DNA of 64,000 nt, taken from assembly GCF_900566075.1 (NCBI RefSeq), contig NZ_UPHU01000001.1, forward strand, positions 5,518,325 to 5,582,324, given 5' to 3'. Positions 8,780 to 17,219 of this stretch are shown one piece after another. Within the stretch, counting starts at the first letter, position 1; each line of letters opens with the position of its first letter. The notes under the pieces are model-generated. The model ran no database searches. It was not told the DNA's origin and saw only the letters and a list, made by a program, of their open reading frames with translations. The position numbers and the translations under genes were made by a program. The DNA comes from Mycobacterium pseudokansasii (GTDB lineage Bacteria; Actinomycetota; Actinomycetes; Mycobacteriales; Mycobacteriaceae).

Positions 8780-9022
8780 TCACGGAGTGAATATTAGATC
8801 CACTTCCGGGCAAGGCCAAGACCTTCGGTCACATCCATCGGCGTGGCGTAGGAGGCCATCGTGTGATTCCTCGACTTGGTGGTTTAGCCTGAATCCACGG
8901 TGGATCCACGGGGTATGCACCGTTAAAATTTTTGATCTTGATTTGGGTTTAGCTGCAATCCACCGATAGACGTGAGTGGCGTGCCCCGTTGAATGTTTGA
9001 TCTTGATTTGGGGTCGGGGCAT
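8780..9022 (-). CDS. Candidate small ORF carrying a duplicated QIKIK-WI-AK peptide motif
   Basis: An 80-codon open frame upstream of the two QueD genes. Its first unit reads PQIKIKHSTGHATHVYRWIA then AK. A second unit, QIKIKNFNGAYPVDPPWIQA then AK, follows in another frame, because 2 extra bases separate the units. The two units have the same length (21 codons from Gln to Lys) and share QIKIK, a central Gly, Trp-Ile and Ala-Lys. I see no good ribosome site before the ATG at 9022, and the second half of the in-frame product looks random. It may be a decayed gene for a repeated precursor-like peptide, or two successive micro-ORFs; function unknown. Confidence 0.3.
   Translation of the reverse strand: MPRPQIKIKHSTGHATHVYRWIAAKPKSRSKILTVHTPWIHRGFRLNHQVEESHDGLLRHADGCDRRSWPCPEVDLIFTP
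8931..9013. repeat. Imperfect tandem repeat of about 65 bases
   Basis: The 17-base core TTTGATCTTGATTTGGG occurs at 8931-8947 and again at 8996-9012. The flanking sequence is also related: TTTAGC, AATCCACCG and CGTT(A/G)AA elements recur in the same order, giving two units with a 65-base period. On the minus strand the units encode the related peptides described for the ORF at 8780-9022. Confidence 0.65.
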
Positions 9023-9226
9023 AACTATGCCGCCGGTCTGCCAAGCTATTACTGTCGATTCCCGGTCGTCGGAGTCGGTCGTGACGGTGCTGGTCGACGG
9101 TTGTGTCGTGGCACAGCGCAACACTGGGCACAACTTGGGTCCAGCCGCCGTCGACAGCAGCGGCCTCAAGTCGAGCCCTGGACCGCCGTGCCCCCCGGCC
9201 ATGATGCGAGCGCTCGTGGCTGACCC

Positions 9227-9880
9227 TCACGCGACGCCGCCGGCGCCGGATTGGCCGGGATTACTCCCGCCGACTCCGCCCGGGCCGCCCGTCCCACTGT
9301 TGCCCCCGGTACCCCGGCGCCTACCATGGCGCCGCCGTTGCCGGAGTTGTTGGTTCCTGTCCCGCCAGCGCGCCGGGTGCGCCACCCAGGACGTTAACTG
9401 TTGGGGTGGTGGTGGTCACGCCGCTGTTGCCAGGATCGCCGGGGCCCCCAACGGTGCCGCCGGCACTTGAATGGGCCGGGTTCGGCGTCGCGAACGAGTT
9501 CGGTGTGATGGTGCTGTTGACACCGTCGGCGCCGATACCGTCCGCCCCGCCGGTGCCGCCGCCGGGCGCCCCGCGCGAGCCGGGCTGGCCGCCGCCGCTG
9601 GCGTTGCCGCCGTTGCCACCCGGCGTGGTGGCGTTGGCGCCGTTGCCGATATCCGGGCGAGACAACAGCGTCTGCAGCGGCACGCGTTGGCGGCCCCCGC
9701 GGCGGCATGTGAGCCGGCACCGGTGCTGAGGGCTTGCGCAAACTCGTGATGAACGCGGCGACCTGTTTCGCCAATTCCTGATAGCCCTGGCTGTGCTGGG
9801 AAAACAGAACGGCAATGGCCGAAACCTGGTCGCCGGCCGCACTCAGCACTGCAGTGGTCGAAGCCGCGGCTGCAGACCAC
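9227..9880 (-). pseudogene. Frameshifted PE_PGRS remnant
   Basis: On the minus strand the PE domain tail is readable from 9880 (SAAGDQVSAIAVLFSQHSQG, ELAKQVAAFITSL). It shifts frame to QALSTGAGSHAAA, then again to LLSRPDIGNGANA and a Gly-Ala-Asn-rich PGRS-like part, ending with GGVGGSNPGQSGAGGVA at a TGA at 9227. The first PE residues with the start codon are missing. At least two frameshifts make it non-functional. It lies back to back with a PPE fragment at 9920. Confidence 0.65.
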
Positions 9881-9919
9881 AAGCCGCCTATCCGCCCGAT
9901 GTCGGCGCCCGACGGCGCC

Positions 9920-10156
9920 CTGTCCGGCATCGGCAACCTCGGCCCCGACACTTCGGGTCTATTGAACGCCGGTGGCCAAGGCAACTCGGGCTTCCAGAAC
10001 TGCGGCAATCTGCAATCGGGCCGGGCCAACCTGGGCAACTCCATCTCAGGCCTCTACAACGCCAGCAACCTGAACCTGTTCGCGCAGGCCGCGATCTCCC
10101 GCATCGGCAACTTCGGTGCCCAACTCTCCGGCGTGTTGCAGAGCAGCGCACCGTAG
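9920..10156 (+). pseudogene. C-terminal fragment of a PPE-MPTR protein
   Basis: The plus-strand frame encodes the pentapeptide-type repeats of PPE_MPTR proteins (GIGNLGPDTSGLLNAGGQ, GNSGFQNCGNLQSGRANLG, SGLYNASNLNL) and a short tail to a TAG at 10154-10156. There is no N-terminal PPE domain, and the frame upstream of about 9915 is simply antisense to the PE remnant. It is a broken piece brought next to the PE_PGRS fragment by rearrangement. The 226 bases that follow, up to the third QueD copy, hold nothing I can identify. Confidence 0.6.
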
Positions 10157-10382
10157 AGCGGATGGACTCGCATTCGGCCTGATGCTGCCGCACACCGCGG
10201 CGACACCGGGGATACCCGGCCGATAAACATCTGCGCGCCGGGATTCCCGCCGCCAGACTGATTTCACGCTATTGGTGAAACCTCTTGTCCGACGGGGGCT
10301 CTCACGTCAGCGACGATTACCGCCGGGTGTTCGCGCCCGGCCGTGTTTGCCTCCGCGCCGATGCCGCCCCGGATGCGCAGGC

Positions 10383-10880
10383 CTATTCGCCTTCGCCGCT
10401 GTAGGTGGCCTCCACGGTCAGTTCGCCGAGCACCTTCATTTCCTTGATTCGGAGCTGGTCGGCCAACCCTTTTTCCGCGATCACCGCCTGCAGGCGGTCG
10501 TAAAAGTGCCGCACCAGACCTTCGAATGTGGGCGAAAAATCCACCGTGCATAGCTTGAGCCCCCCCTTGCGCACCACCGCGGCGATGTCCTCATAGAGCG
10601 GGTCGTGCCGGTCGACCACGAAAGCGAAGTCGAACTCGTCCAGGATCGGCCGGAATGCCTGTTCCAGCAGGTCGGTATCCAAGAGGAAATACTGCTCGTC
10701 AAGGCTGTCCCCGACCAGAGTTACGGAAACAAAGATCGTGTGGCCGTGAAGGTTTGCACATTTATTGGCTATCAAATCCGGTGTGTAAAACTCGCTGCCA
10801 CCTCTACTGGTGGGCATGTGATGGCTCCAGGTGCGGTGGCCTATTTCAACCCGGAATGTTTGTTTGATGGTGTACGGCAT
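10383..10880 (-). CDS. QueD/PTPS-like protein, copy 3, with Asp-Phe in place of Asp-His
   Basis: A 165-residue close paralogue of copy 1, including the same insertion before the CxxxHGH motif. His15, Cys41, His45, His47 and Glu120 are kept. The catalytic Asp-His pair has become Asp84-Phe85 (DEFDFAFVV), so proton transfer as in QueD should be impaired. The start ATG at 10880 matches copy 1; an in-frame ATG at 10904 with GGAAGG inside it is an alternative. It stands alone on the minus strand, separated from copies 1 and 2 by PE and PPE debris, which suggests a duplication followed by insertion. Confidence 0.8.
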   Translation of the reverse strand: MPYTIKQTFRVEIGHRTWSHHMPTSRGGSEFYTPDLIANKCANLHGHTIFVSVTLVGDSLDEQYFLLDTDLLEQAFRPILDEFDFAFVVDRHDPLYEDIAAVVRKGGLKLCTVDFSPTFEGLVRHFYDRLQAVIAEKGLADQLRIKEMKVLGELTVEATYSGEGE

Positions 10881-10933
10881 GACTTGCTCACTGATTCCTT
10901 CCATGTGACGCACAGGGGCGCAACTAGTTTGAT

Positions 10934-10978
10934 TCAATCGAGGGGGTCCGGTACGTCGATGCGAATAACGTCTGGCAT
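10934..10978 (-). other. Possible 14-residue micro-ORF ahead of QueD copy 3
   Basis: Minus-strand ATG to TGA encoding MPDVIRIDVPDPLD, 53 bases upstream of the QueD copy 3 start. A strong GGAGGTGA box lies about 34 bases further upstream and is too far away to serve this ATG directly. It could be a leader peptide, a decayed precursor or chance. I list it because QueD copies 1-2 also follow a short peptide-coding region. Confidence 0.2.
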
Positions 10979-11173
10979 GCCTCAACGTGCAGTAAGCGAA
11001 TTAATACGCCAGTCACCTCCGATCATCGATACGCTTGGACGATTCTTTCGATGGCGCGGTCGAAATCAACGAAGTGATACTAGATGCACGTCGATACGGG
11101 ACCAAGGCCCGTCCTAATCGGGCCAAGCGTTACGAGGCGCGGCAGCGCCCCGATAAGCAAGAGCCAATTCCGT

Positions 11174-11926
11174 TCAGGAGACCAGGATGAGCCGGTGGCC
11201 CCCCAGCTCTGCCAGCCGGCGTTGGGCCTGCCCGTCGGGATCGACGGCGGCTTCGCTCATCGGCGTGGTGGCGCTGATGTCGAAGGGCGCACCGGCATGG
11301 GCGGACGCCGCCCGGGCCCGACGCGCCGCGTCGAAGAACTGACCGATCCGCGGGTGATCAAGGCGTACATTTACGCCGTCGCATCGCGCACCGGCTATCG
11401 AGGCCAGGGCGACGCTATTGACTCCGAGCAGCACCGGCGGGGGGGGCGACGGCAACGGAAAACCTGCCCACTTGTCGGCTCGATGCGGGTCCCACAGGAC
11501 GTCGCAAAGATCCAGCACGTCGCGAAGGCGATCGTGCCGCTCCCGCATCGAATGATGCAGCGGGAAGTCGAGCAGCTCATGCTCAACCGCCCAGGGGCTA
11601 CCCGGGGCGGCACCGGCGCCAAGGCCGAACATGAACCGTCCGCCGCTGATCTCTTGCAGTGAGGCTGCCGCAGCGACCGTCACCCCCGCCGGCCGGTTGG
11701 CGGCATTCACCACCAGGGTGCCGATGCCTATCGCGGAAGTGGCTGCAGCCAAGGCACCGGCCAGCGAGAAGCATTCCAGCATTCGGGGACTCGATAGCAC
11801 CGCGCCCGACATGTGGTCATAAACCCACGCAGTGCCATACCCTTCCGCTTCGGCCCGCAGCACGTTGTCTCGTAGCTCCGGCCAGGTGTGCGTCGCAGCA
11901 CTGTAGACAACGTCGAGTCTCAACAT
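11174..11926 (-). CDS. Luciferase-like (LLM class) oxidoreductase
   Basis: A 250-residue member of the luciferase-like monooxygenase superfamily. Features are an N-terminal LRLDVVYSAATHTWPELRDN, GYGTAWVYDHMSG near residue 35, IGIGTLVVNAANRPAGVT, and GGRFMFGLGAGAAPGSP around residue 105. It is shorter than the gene at 60 and lacks the usual C-terminal helices, so it is a compact type. It probably uses F420 or flavin; the substrate is unknown. It is transcribed away from the metallo-hydrolase at 12192. I do not recognise a counterpart at this place in M. tuberculosis. Confidence 0.75.
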   Translation of the reverse strand: MLRLDVVYSAATHTWPELRDNVLRAEAEGYGTAWVYDHMSGAVLSSPRMLECFSLAGALAAATSAIGIGTLVVNAANRPAGVTVAAAASLQEISGGRFMFGLGAGAAPGSPWAVEHELLDFPLHHSMRERHDRLRDVLDLCDVLWDPHRADKWAGFPLPSPPPPVLLGVNSVALASIAGARCDGVNVRLDHPRIGQFFDAARRARAASAHAGAPFDISATTPMSEAAVDPDGQAQRRLAELGGHRLILVS

Positions 11927-12191
11927 GAGCCGACCCTACCGTGTGCCGGATCCGCATGCAGCAAACTAATTGCGCCAGGCCGAATTCCGGCGCCGCGCCC
12001 ACCTTTGAGTTCGCGGCTGCCCGGAAGTACCGCCGCGTGGTGATCCTCGGCGACCGCCAAGCTGCAGCTCGTCACGTGGGCACCGAGGCGAGTGTGGACT
12101 GGGCACCTCTGGCCGTGCCCGTCCGGCTGCGATGCGAACATCCCCGGGGGACACGCATCGGTACGGAGCGCACCGGGGCACAATCGTGGAC

Positions 12192-12830
12192 ATGCAACTG
12201 ACGCATTTCGGGCATTCCTGCCTGCTCGCCGAGTTCGGCCGCACCAGTGTGCTTTTTGATCCCGGCACCTTCGCGCACGGCTTCGAGGGGATCACCGGCC
12301 TGGCGGCAATCCTGATCACCCATCAGCATCCGGATCACGTCGATGCCGCGCGGCTGCCGGCGCTGCTCGAGGGCAATCCGGATGCGGCGCTCTACGCCGA
12401 TCCGCAAACCGCCGCGCAGCTGGGCGCGCCGTGCCGGGCGGTGCACGTCGGCGACCATCTGTCGGTAGGCGGGCTGACCATCCGGGCCATTGGCGGACGG
12501 CACGCGGTGATCCACCCGGAAATTCCCGTGGTTGACAACATTTCGTATCTGGTCGACGACGGCGAGCATCGCGCCAGGCTGATGCACCCCGGTGACGCGC
12601 TGTTCGTCCCCGAGGAGCCGGTGGACGTCTTGGCGACTCCGGCCGCCGCGCCGTGGATGAAGATCTCCGAAGCTGTGGACTATCTGCGCGCGGTCGCGCC
12701 GGCTCACGCGGTGCCGATCCACCAAGGGATCATCGCTCCCGAGGCACGCAGCATCTACTACGGCCGCCTCACCGAGCTGACCGACGCCGATTTCCAGGTG
12801 CTGCCCGAGGAAAGCGCGGTCGCCTTCTAG
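12192..12830 (+). CDS. MBL-fold metal-dependent hydrolase (UlaG/UPF0173 type)
   Basis: A 212-residue metallo-beta-lactamase-fold protein. It begins MQLTHFGHSCLLAEFG and carries the metal site ITHQHPDHVD (HxHxDH), a later His in RLMHPGDALFVP and PIHQGI near the end. The pattern matches the short UPF0173/UlaG-like hydrolases, which cleave phosphoesters or lactones; the substrate here is unknown. The ATG at 12192 is chosen because the family starts at MxxTxxGHSC. A long open frame on the opposite strand covers the gene but is a shadow. A strong hairpin follows its stop directly. Confidence 0.8.
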   Translation: MQLTHFGHSCLLAEFGRTSVLFDPGTFAHGFEGITGLAAILITHQHPDHVDAARLPALLEGNPDAALYADPQTAAQLGAPCRAVHVGDHLSVGGLTIRAIGGRHAVIHPEIPVVDNISYLVDDGEHRARLMHPGDALFVPEEPVDVLATPAAAPWMKISEAVDYLRAVAPAHAVPIHQGIIAPEARSIYYGRLTELTDADFQVLPEESAVAF

Positions 12831-12893
12831 GGCGAGCAGACACAAAAGCCGCCGACACGCCGGGGGTGCGGGGGCTTTTGCGTCTGCTCGCCC
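12830..12893. terminator. Bidirectional hairpin terminator between convergent genes
   Basis: A 21-base arm (GGGCGAGCAGACACAAAAGCC) at 12830-12850 pairs with 12873-12893 with one wobble, around a 22-base loop. It starts at the last base of the hydrolase stop and ends just before the stop of the convergent flavoprotein. Its position suggests it terminates both. There is no U-tract, which is usual for mycobacterial hairpins. Confidence 0.75.
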
Positions 12894-12894
12894 G

Positions 12895-14580
12895 CTACGT
12901 GATGTCCTCGGCAACTCCGCGACCGGCGGCCCTGCCGGAGAAAATGCAACCCCCCAGGAAGGTGCCCTCCAGCGCCCGGTAACCGTGTACGCCGCCCCCG
13001 CCGAATCCCGCGGCCTCGCCGGCCGCATACAGCCCGGTCAGTGGGGTGCCGTCGGACTTGAGGACCCGCGCGTCCAAGTCGGTTTCGATGCCGCCCAAGG
13101 TCTTTCGGGTCAGGATGTGCAGCTTGACCGCAATCAACGGGCCTGCCTTGGGATCGGTCAACCGGTGCGGCGCCACCACCCGCCCCAACCGGTCGCCCCA
13201 GTAGCTGCGGGCTGCGCGAATCGCGGTGATCTGGCCGTCTTTGGTGAACTTGTTGGCCACCTCACGATCGCGTGCCGTGACCGCGGCTTCCACGGTCTCG
13301 TAGTCCAGCGGATCGACCTCGGGCAACTCGTTCATCGCGGCCACCAACTCAGGCAACGAATCGGCGCTGACGAAATCCACGCCCTTGTCGATGAACGCCT
13401 GCACCGGTTCCGGCGGTCCGGACCGGACCCGTGACCGCAGCAGCTGACGTACGCTTTGCCCGGTCAGGTCGGGGTTCTGCTCCTGACCGGACAGGGCAAA
13501 TTCCTTCTCGATGATCTTGGCGTTCAACACAAACCAGGTGTAGTCGTAGCCGGACTGGGTGATGTGCTCGAGGGTGCCGAGCGTGTCGAAACCGGGATAC
13601 AACGGCACCGGCAACCGATTTCCCGCCGCATCCAGCCACAGCGAGGACGGGCCGGGAATGATCCGGATGCCGTGGTCCGGCCAAATCGGGTCGTAGTTCG
13701 TGATGCCCTCGGTGTAGTGCCACATCCGGTCCGGGTTGATCACCCGCGCTCCGGCCTTTTGGGCGATGCCGATCATCCGGCCGTCGACGTGCGCCGGCAC
13801 CCCGCTGAGCAGCTGCTTGGGGACGCGGCCCATCCGCTTCGGCCAATTCTTGCGCACCAGATCGTGATTGCCGCCGATGCCACCACTGGCCACGATCACC
13901 GCTGGCGCGCGGATTTCGAACTTAGCCAACGCTTTTCGTGACGACGGCGCGCCGCGCGGTTCTTCCGACGGCTCCAACACGGTGCCCCGGACGCCCGTCA
14001 CCGCGTCACCTTCGACGATCAGCCGGTCAACCTGGTGCCGGTGTGCGAAGCGCACGTTCGGGCGGTCCCGCAGTTGACGGGCGAAGATCTCGACCAGGGC
14101 CGGTCCGGTTCCCCAGGTGATGTGAAACCGCGGGACCGAGTTGCCGTGACCCTGCGCGTCGTAACCCCCACGCTCGGCCCAGCCCACCAGCGGGAAGATC
14201 TTCAGTCCGCGGGCCCGCAGCCAGCTACGCTTCTCCCCGGCCGCGAAATCGACGTAGGCATGGGCCCATTGTTGCGGCCAATGGTCTTCGGGCCGATCGA
14301 AAGCGGCCGTCCCCAGCCAATCCTGTAATGCGAGCTCATGGCTGTCGCGGATGCCCAGCCGGCGCTGCTCCGGGCTGTCGACGAAAAACAGGCCGCCGAA
14401 CGACCAGAACGCCTGCCCACCCAGGTTGGCGCTGTTCTCCTGATCGACGATCAGCACATGCAGGCCGCGGTCCGCCAGCTCGCAGGCGGCGACCAGGCCG
14501 GCCAAACCCGCTCCGACGATGATCGCGTCAGCCGTAAACCCCTCCGACACGGATCCCGAACCTACTGAAGCTTCACTCAT
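12895..14580 (-). CDS. FAD-dependent oxidoreductase, fumarate reductase/ketosteroid dehydrogenase type (Rv0785-like)
   Basis: A 561-residue flavoprotein. The dinucleotide-binding motif is near the N-terminus (ADAIIVGAGLAGLVAACELA, then IVDQE). A mid-protein APAVIVASGGIGGNHDLVR and a C-terminal GLYAAGEAAGFGGGGVHGYR complete the FAD domain of the succinate dehydrogenase/3-ketosteroid-dehydrogenase superfamily. It likely reduces or desaturates a lipid-like or steroid-like substrate with FAD; the exact one is unknown. ATG 14580 gives a length close to Rv0785 (566). It follows the deacetylase-like gene on the same strand after 56 bases, so the two may be co-transcribed. Confidence 0.85.
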   Translation of the reverse strand: MSEASVGSGSVSEGFTADAIIVGAGLAGLVAACELADRGLHVLIVDQENSANLGGQAFWSFGGLFFVDSPEQRRLGIRDSHELALQDWLGTAAFDRPEDHWPQQWAHAYVDFAAGEKRSWLRARGLKIFPLVGWAERGGYDAQGHGNSVPRFHITWGTGPALVEIFARQLRDRPNVRFAHRHQVDRLIVEGDAVTGVRGTVLEPSEEPRGAPSSRKALAKFEIRAPAVIVASGGIGGNHDLVRKNWPKRMGRVPKQLLSGVPAHVDGRMIGIAQKAGARVINPDRMWHYTEGITNYDPIWPDHGIRIIPGPSSLWLDAAGNRLPVPLYPGFDTLGTLEHITQSGYDYTWFVLNAKIIEKEFALSGQEQNPDLTGQSVRQLLRSRVRSGPPEPVQAFIDKGVDFVSADSLPELVAAMNELPEVDPLDYETVEAAVTARDREVANKFTKDGQITAIRAARSYWGDRLGRVVAPHRLTDPKAGPLIAVKLHILTRKTLGGIETDLDARVLKSDGTPLTGLYAAGEAAGFGGGGVHGYRALEGTFLGGCIFSGRAAGRGVAEDIT

Positions 14581-14636
14581 GTCGGTACAGGGTAGTGCCA
14601 CCGCTCACGGCGGCTGACCATGCGGCCGGGCGTCAG

Positions 14637-15341
14637 CTAGGCGGCGTCGAGCACAGCCCTAGTGGGCCGCCATTGGTACACCGTCGGTGTGCAGCCGTGC
14701 ATCATCGACAGGTCGATGGCATCCAACATGGCCTGGCGCGGACCGGACTTGGACAATTGCCGGGCCGAAACGGCGACGCGCACCACGCCGCCGCGCCGCG
14801 CGATGCGTTCGGCCGACAACACCACCATCCGGCACCACCACGGCTCAGTCAGGAAGCTCTCACCGATGCCCAGTATCCGGGCACGCACCGTGGTCTTGCG
14901 CACCAAGTCGGTAATCCCGTGATAATCCGCAAGTAAACGAAACCCGTTTCCCGGCAAGGCCTTCACGACGCCCGGGGACACCACCCAGCCGGGCGCCGCG
15001 AACAGCCGGCTACGCAGCCCCAGGTGCTCGAGCACCCGGTCGGCGGCCATTACCCGCAGGTTGGCCTCGTGCGCAAGCAGCGTCGCAAATTCGCCGCGCC
15101 GTTTCTTGGTGGCCGCTTCGTCGTAGCCATGCAGTACCAGGGCGTCGCCGCCGGCACGCCGGGCCGCCAGCCACTCGACGGTGCGGGGGTCCCGGTCGAG
15201 GCGGTAGTCACCCTTGAGCCGCGGAGCAACCAGCAGCGACACCGGCACCGATCGGGCATCCATCTCCGCGCAGAATGCCTCGACGCCGGCCAGGGTGCGC
15301 TCACCTATCCCCGAGACCGAGACGATCAGTTTCCCAGACAC
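14637..15341 (-). CDS. DUF2334/polysaccharide-deacetylase-like protein (Rv0784-like)
   Basis: A 234-residue protein from the GTG at 15341; the frame is open further upstream, but that start gives the length of Rv0784 (about 228) and a normal family start (KLIVSVSGIGER). A NodB-like barrel is suggested by VPVSLLVAPRLKGDYRLD, ALVLHGYDEA, TLLAHEANLR and FAAPGWVVSP. Such proteins remove acetyl groups from sugars, but this subgroup is uncharacterised. It is divergent from emrB with 158 bases between the starts. Confidence 0.7.
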   Translation of the reverse strand: MSGKLIVSVSGIGERTLAGVEAFCAEMDARSVPVSLLVAPRLKGDYRLDRDPRTVEWLAARRAGGDALVLHGYDEAATKKRRGEFATLLAHEANLRVMAADRVLEHLGLRSRLFAAPGWVVSPGVVKALPGNGFRLLADYHGITDLVRKTTVRARILGIGESFLTEPWWCRMVVLSAERIARRGGVVRVAVSARQLSKSGPRQAMLDAIDLSMMHGCTPTVYQWRPTRAVLDAA

Positions 15342-15499
15342 ACGTTCAGTTTGCCGAGGCCAGGTTTCCGGACGGTGAAGTACACGCAGCCAACAGGCGT
15401 CTATCCAGTGCCTCTGACGTGCGGATATCCGCCCCGCGGCGGGGCCGCCCACCGGGTGCCGACCCGGTCCCGACAGCGGTAGCGGTGACACGTGTCGAT

Positions 15500-17128
15500 A
15501 TGCTCAGCAGCGCCATGGACAAGGCGCGTTCCGCACCGGCCGACGCCGCGCTGCCCACAACTGCCACGGGGCAGCACAGCCCCGGCGAACACGTCTACCC
15601 CGACCGGCTCGATGCGCGGGTTTTCCGGGTTGCCGGGGTCTGCGTGCTGGCCTCGGTAATGACGATCCTGGACGCCACCATCGTCAGCGTCGCGCAGCGC
15701 ACCTTCATCGCCGAGTTCGACTCCACCCAGGCCGTGGTCGGCTGGACCATGACCGGCTACACGCTGGCGCTGGCGACGGTGATCCCGCTGGCAGGCTGGG
15801 CAGCCGACCGGTTCGGCACCAAGCGACTCTGGATGGGCTCCATCCTGGCGTTCACGCTCGGCTCACTGCTGTGTGCGTTGGCGCCAAACATTCTGGCGCT
15901 CATCGCTTTCCGGGCGGTTCAGGGTATCGGCGGTGGCATGTTGATGCCGCTGGGATTCACCATCCTGACCAGGGTGGCCGGCCCCAAGCGACTGGGACGC
16001 ATGATGGCGGTGCTGGGCATCCCGATGCTGCTCGGCCCGATCGGCGGGCCGATCCTGGGCGGCTGGCTCATCGGTGCCTTCAGCTGGCCATGGATATTCC
16101 TGGTCAACCTGCCGATCGGGCTGATCGCGTTCAGCCTGGCGGCACTCATGTTCCCCAAAGACCAGCCCGCACCGGCGGAGAGCTTCGACCTTGTCGGGGT
16201 GCTGTTGCTGGCGCCCGGCCTGGCGACGTTCCTGTTCGGGGTGTCGTCCATCCCGGGACGCGGCAGCGTGACCGACCGCTACGTGGCCGTGCCGGTGATC
16301 ATCGGCCTGACGCTGGTTGGCCTGTTCGGGTGGCATGCGTGGCACCGCGCTGATCACCCGCTGCTGGATCTGCGGTTGTTCAAGAACCCGGTGTTCGCTC
16401 AAGCCAATCTGACCTTCGTGACATTCGCCGTCGCCTATTTCGGTGCGGCGCTGCTGCTGCCGAGCTATCTTCAGCAGGTTCTGCGGCAAACCCCGCTGCA
16501 GTCCGGGGTGCACCTGATTCCCAACGGGCTGGGCGCAATGCTGACCATGCCGTTCGCCGGCGCTTTCATGGACAGGCGGGGGCCGGGCAAGAGCGTGCTC
16601 GTGGGCCTCACACTGATCGCCGCCGGCCTGGGCATCTTCACTTTCGGCGTGGCCAGGCAGGCGGACTATCTACCGACGCTGCTGGCCGGCCTGTTGGTGT
16701 TGGGCATGGGGACGGGCGCCACGATGATGCCGCTGTCGGGCGCCGCGGTCCAGGCACTGGCACCGCGCGAGATCGCGCGAGGGTCGGCCCTGATCAGCGT
16801 CACCCAGCAGGTCGGCGGGTCCATAGGAACCGCGCTGATGTCGATGATCCTCACCAATCAGTTCAATCGCAGCGAAAACATCGGTGCGGCAAACAAAATC
16901 GCTGCCCTGCAGCAGCAGGCGGACAGACATGGCCCCCTGCCGCAGACTGCGGTTGACCCGTCGGCGATACCGCAGCAGGCCCTTGCCCCCGACTTCGCAA
17001 GCCGGGTGTTGCACGACCTTTCGCACGCCTACACGGTGGTGTTCGTGATCGCGGTCGTGCTGGTGGTGTCGACACTGATCCCCGCGGCGTTCCTGCCCAA
17101 GACGCCGGCCGGCGCGGCGCGCGTTTGA
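15500..17128 (+). CDS. emrB: EmrB/QacA-type MFS multidrug exporter (DHA2 family)
   Basis: A 542-residue membrane protein from the ATG at 15500 (15515 is also possible; M. tuberculosis EmrB has about 540). It has roughly fourteen hydrophobic segments and DHA2 signatures: ASVMTILDATIVSVAQRTF in helix 1, WTMTGYTLALATVIPLAGWA, DRFGTKRLW in the loop after helix 2, and an extended helix 5 segment GIPMLLGPIGGPILGGWLIG. It should export drugs using the proton gradient. The frame upstream to 15275 is antisense to Rv0784 and was rejected. A hairpin at 17179-17208 separates it from the convergent SagB gene. Confidence 0.88.
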   Translation: MLSSAMDKARSAPADAALPTTATGQHSPGEHVYPDRLDARVFRVAGVCVLASVMTILDATIVSVAQRTFIAEFDSTQAVVGWTMTGYTLALATVIPLAGWAADRFGTKRLWMGSILAFTLGSLLCALAPNILALIAFRAVQGIGGGMLMPLGFTILTRVAGPKRLGRMMAVLGIPMLLGPIGGPILGGWLIGAFSWPWIFLVNLPIGLIAFSLAALMFPKDQPAPAESFDLVGVLLLAPGLATFLFGVSSIPGRGSVTDRYVAVPVIIGLTLVGLFGWHAWHRADHPLLDLRLFKNPVFAQANLTFVTFAVAYFGAALLLPSYLQQVLRQTPLQSGVHLIPNGLGAMLTMPFAGAFMDRRGPGKSVLVGLTLIAAGLGIFTFGVARQADYLPTLLAGLLVLGMGTGATMMPLSGAAVQALAPREIARGSALISVTQQVGGSIGTALMSMILTNQFNRSENIGAANKIAALQQQADRHGPLPQTAVDPSAIPQQALAPDFASRVLHDLSHAYTVVFVIAVVLVVSTLIPAAFLPKTPAGAARV

Positions 17129-17178
17129 GGACGCCGGACCCGTTCAGCTAAGTTGGCCAGCCGACTGGTGGCGCTGGT

Positions 17179-17208
17179 CCAGGTGGGTTTACGGCCACAC
17201 CCGCCTGG
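17179..17208. terminator. Hairpin between convergent emrB and SagB genes
   Basis: CCAGGTGGG at 17179-17187 pairs with CCCGCCTGG at 17200-17208 with one G-T wobble, around a 12-base loop. It lies in the 91-base gap between two convergent stop codons, so it could stop transcription from both sides. Confidence 0.5.
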
Positions 17209-17219
17209 AGATCGTCGAA

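Noticed and set aside
12072..13028. A 318-codon open frame on the minus strand over the metallo-hydrolase gene
   Set aside because: It is antisense to a clear MBL-fold protein with intact metal-binding motif, its composition is Arg/Pro/Ala-rich without any domain pattern, and it also overlaps the flavoprotein gene end.
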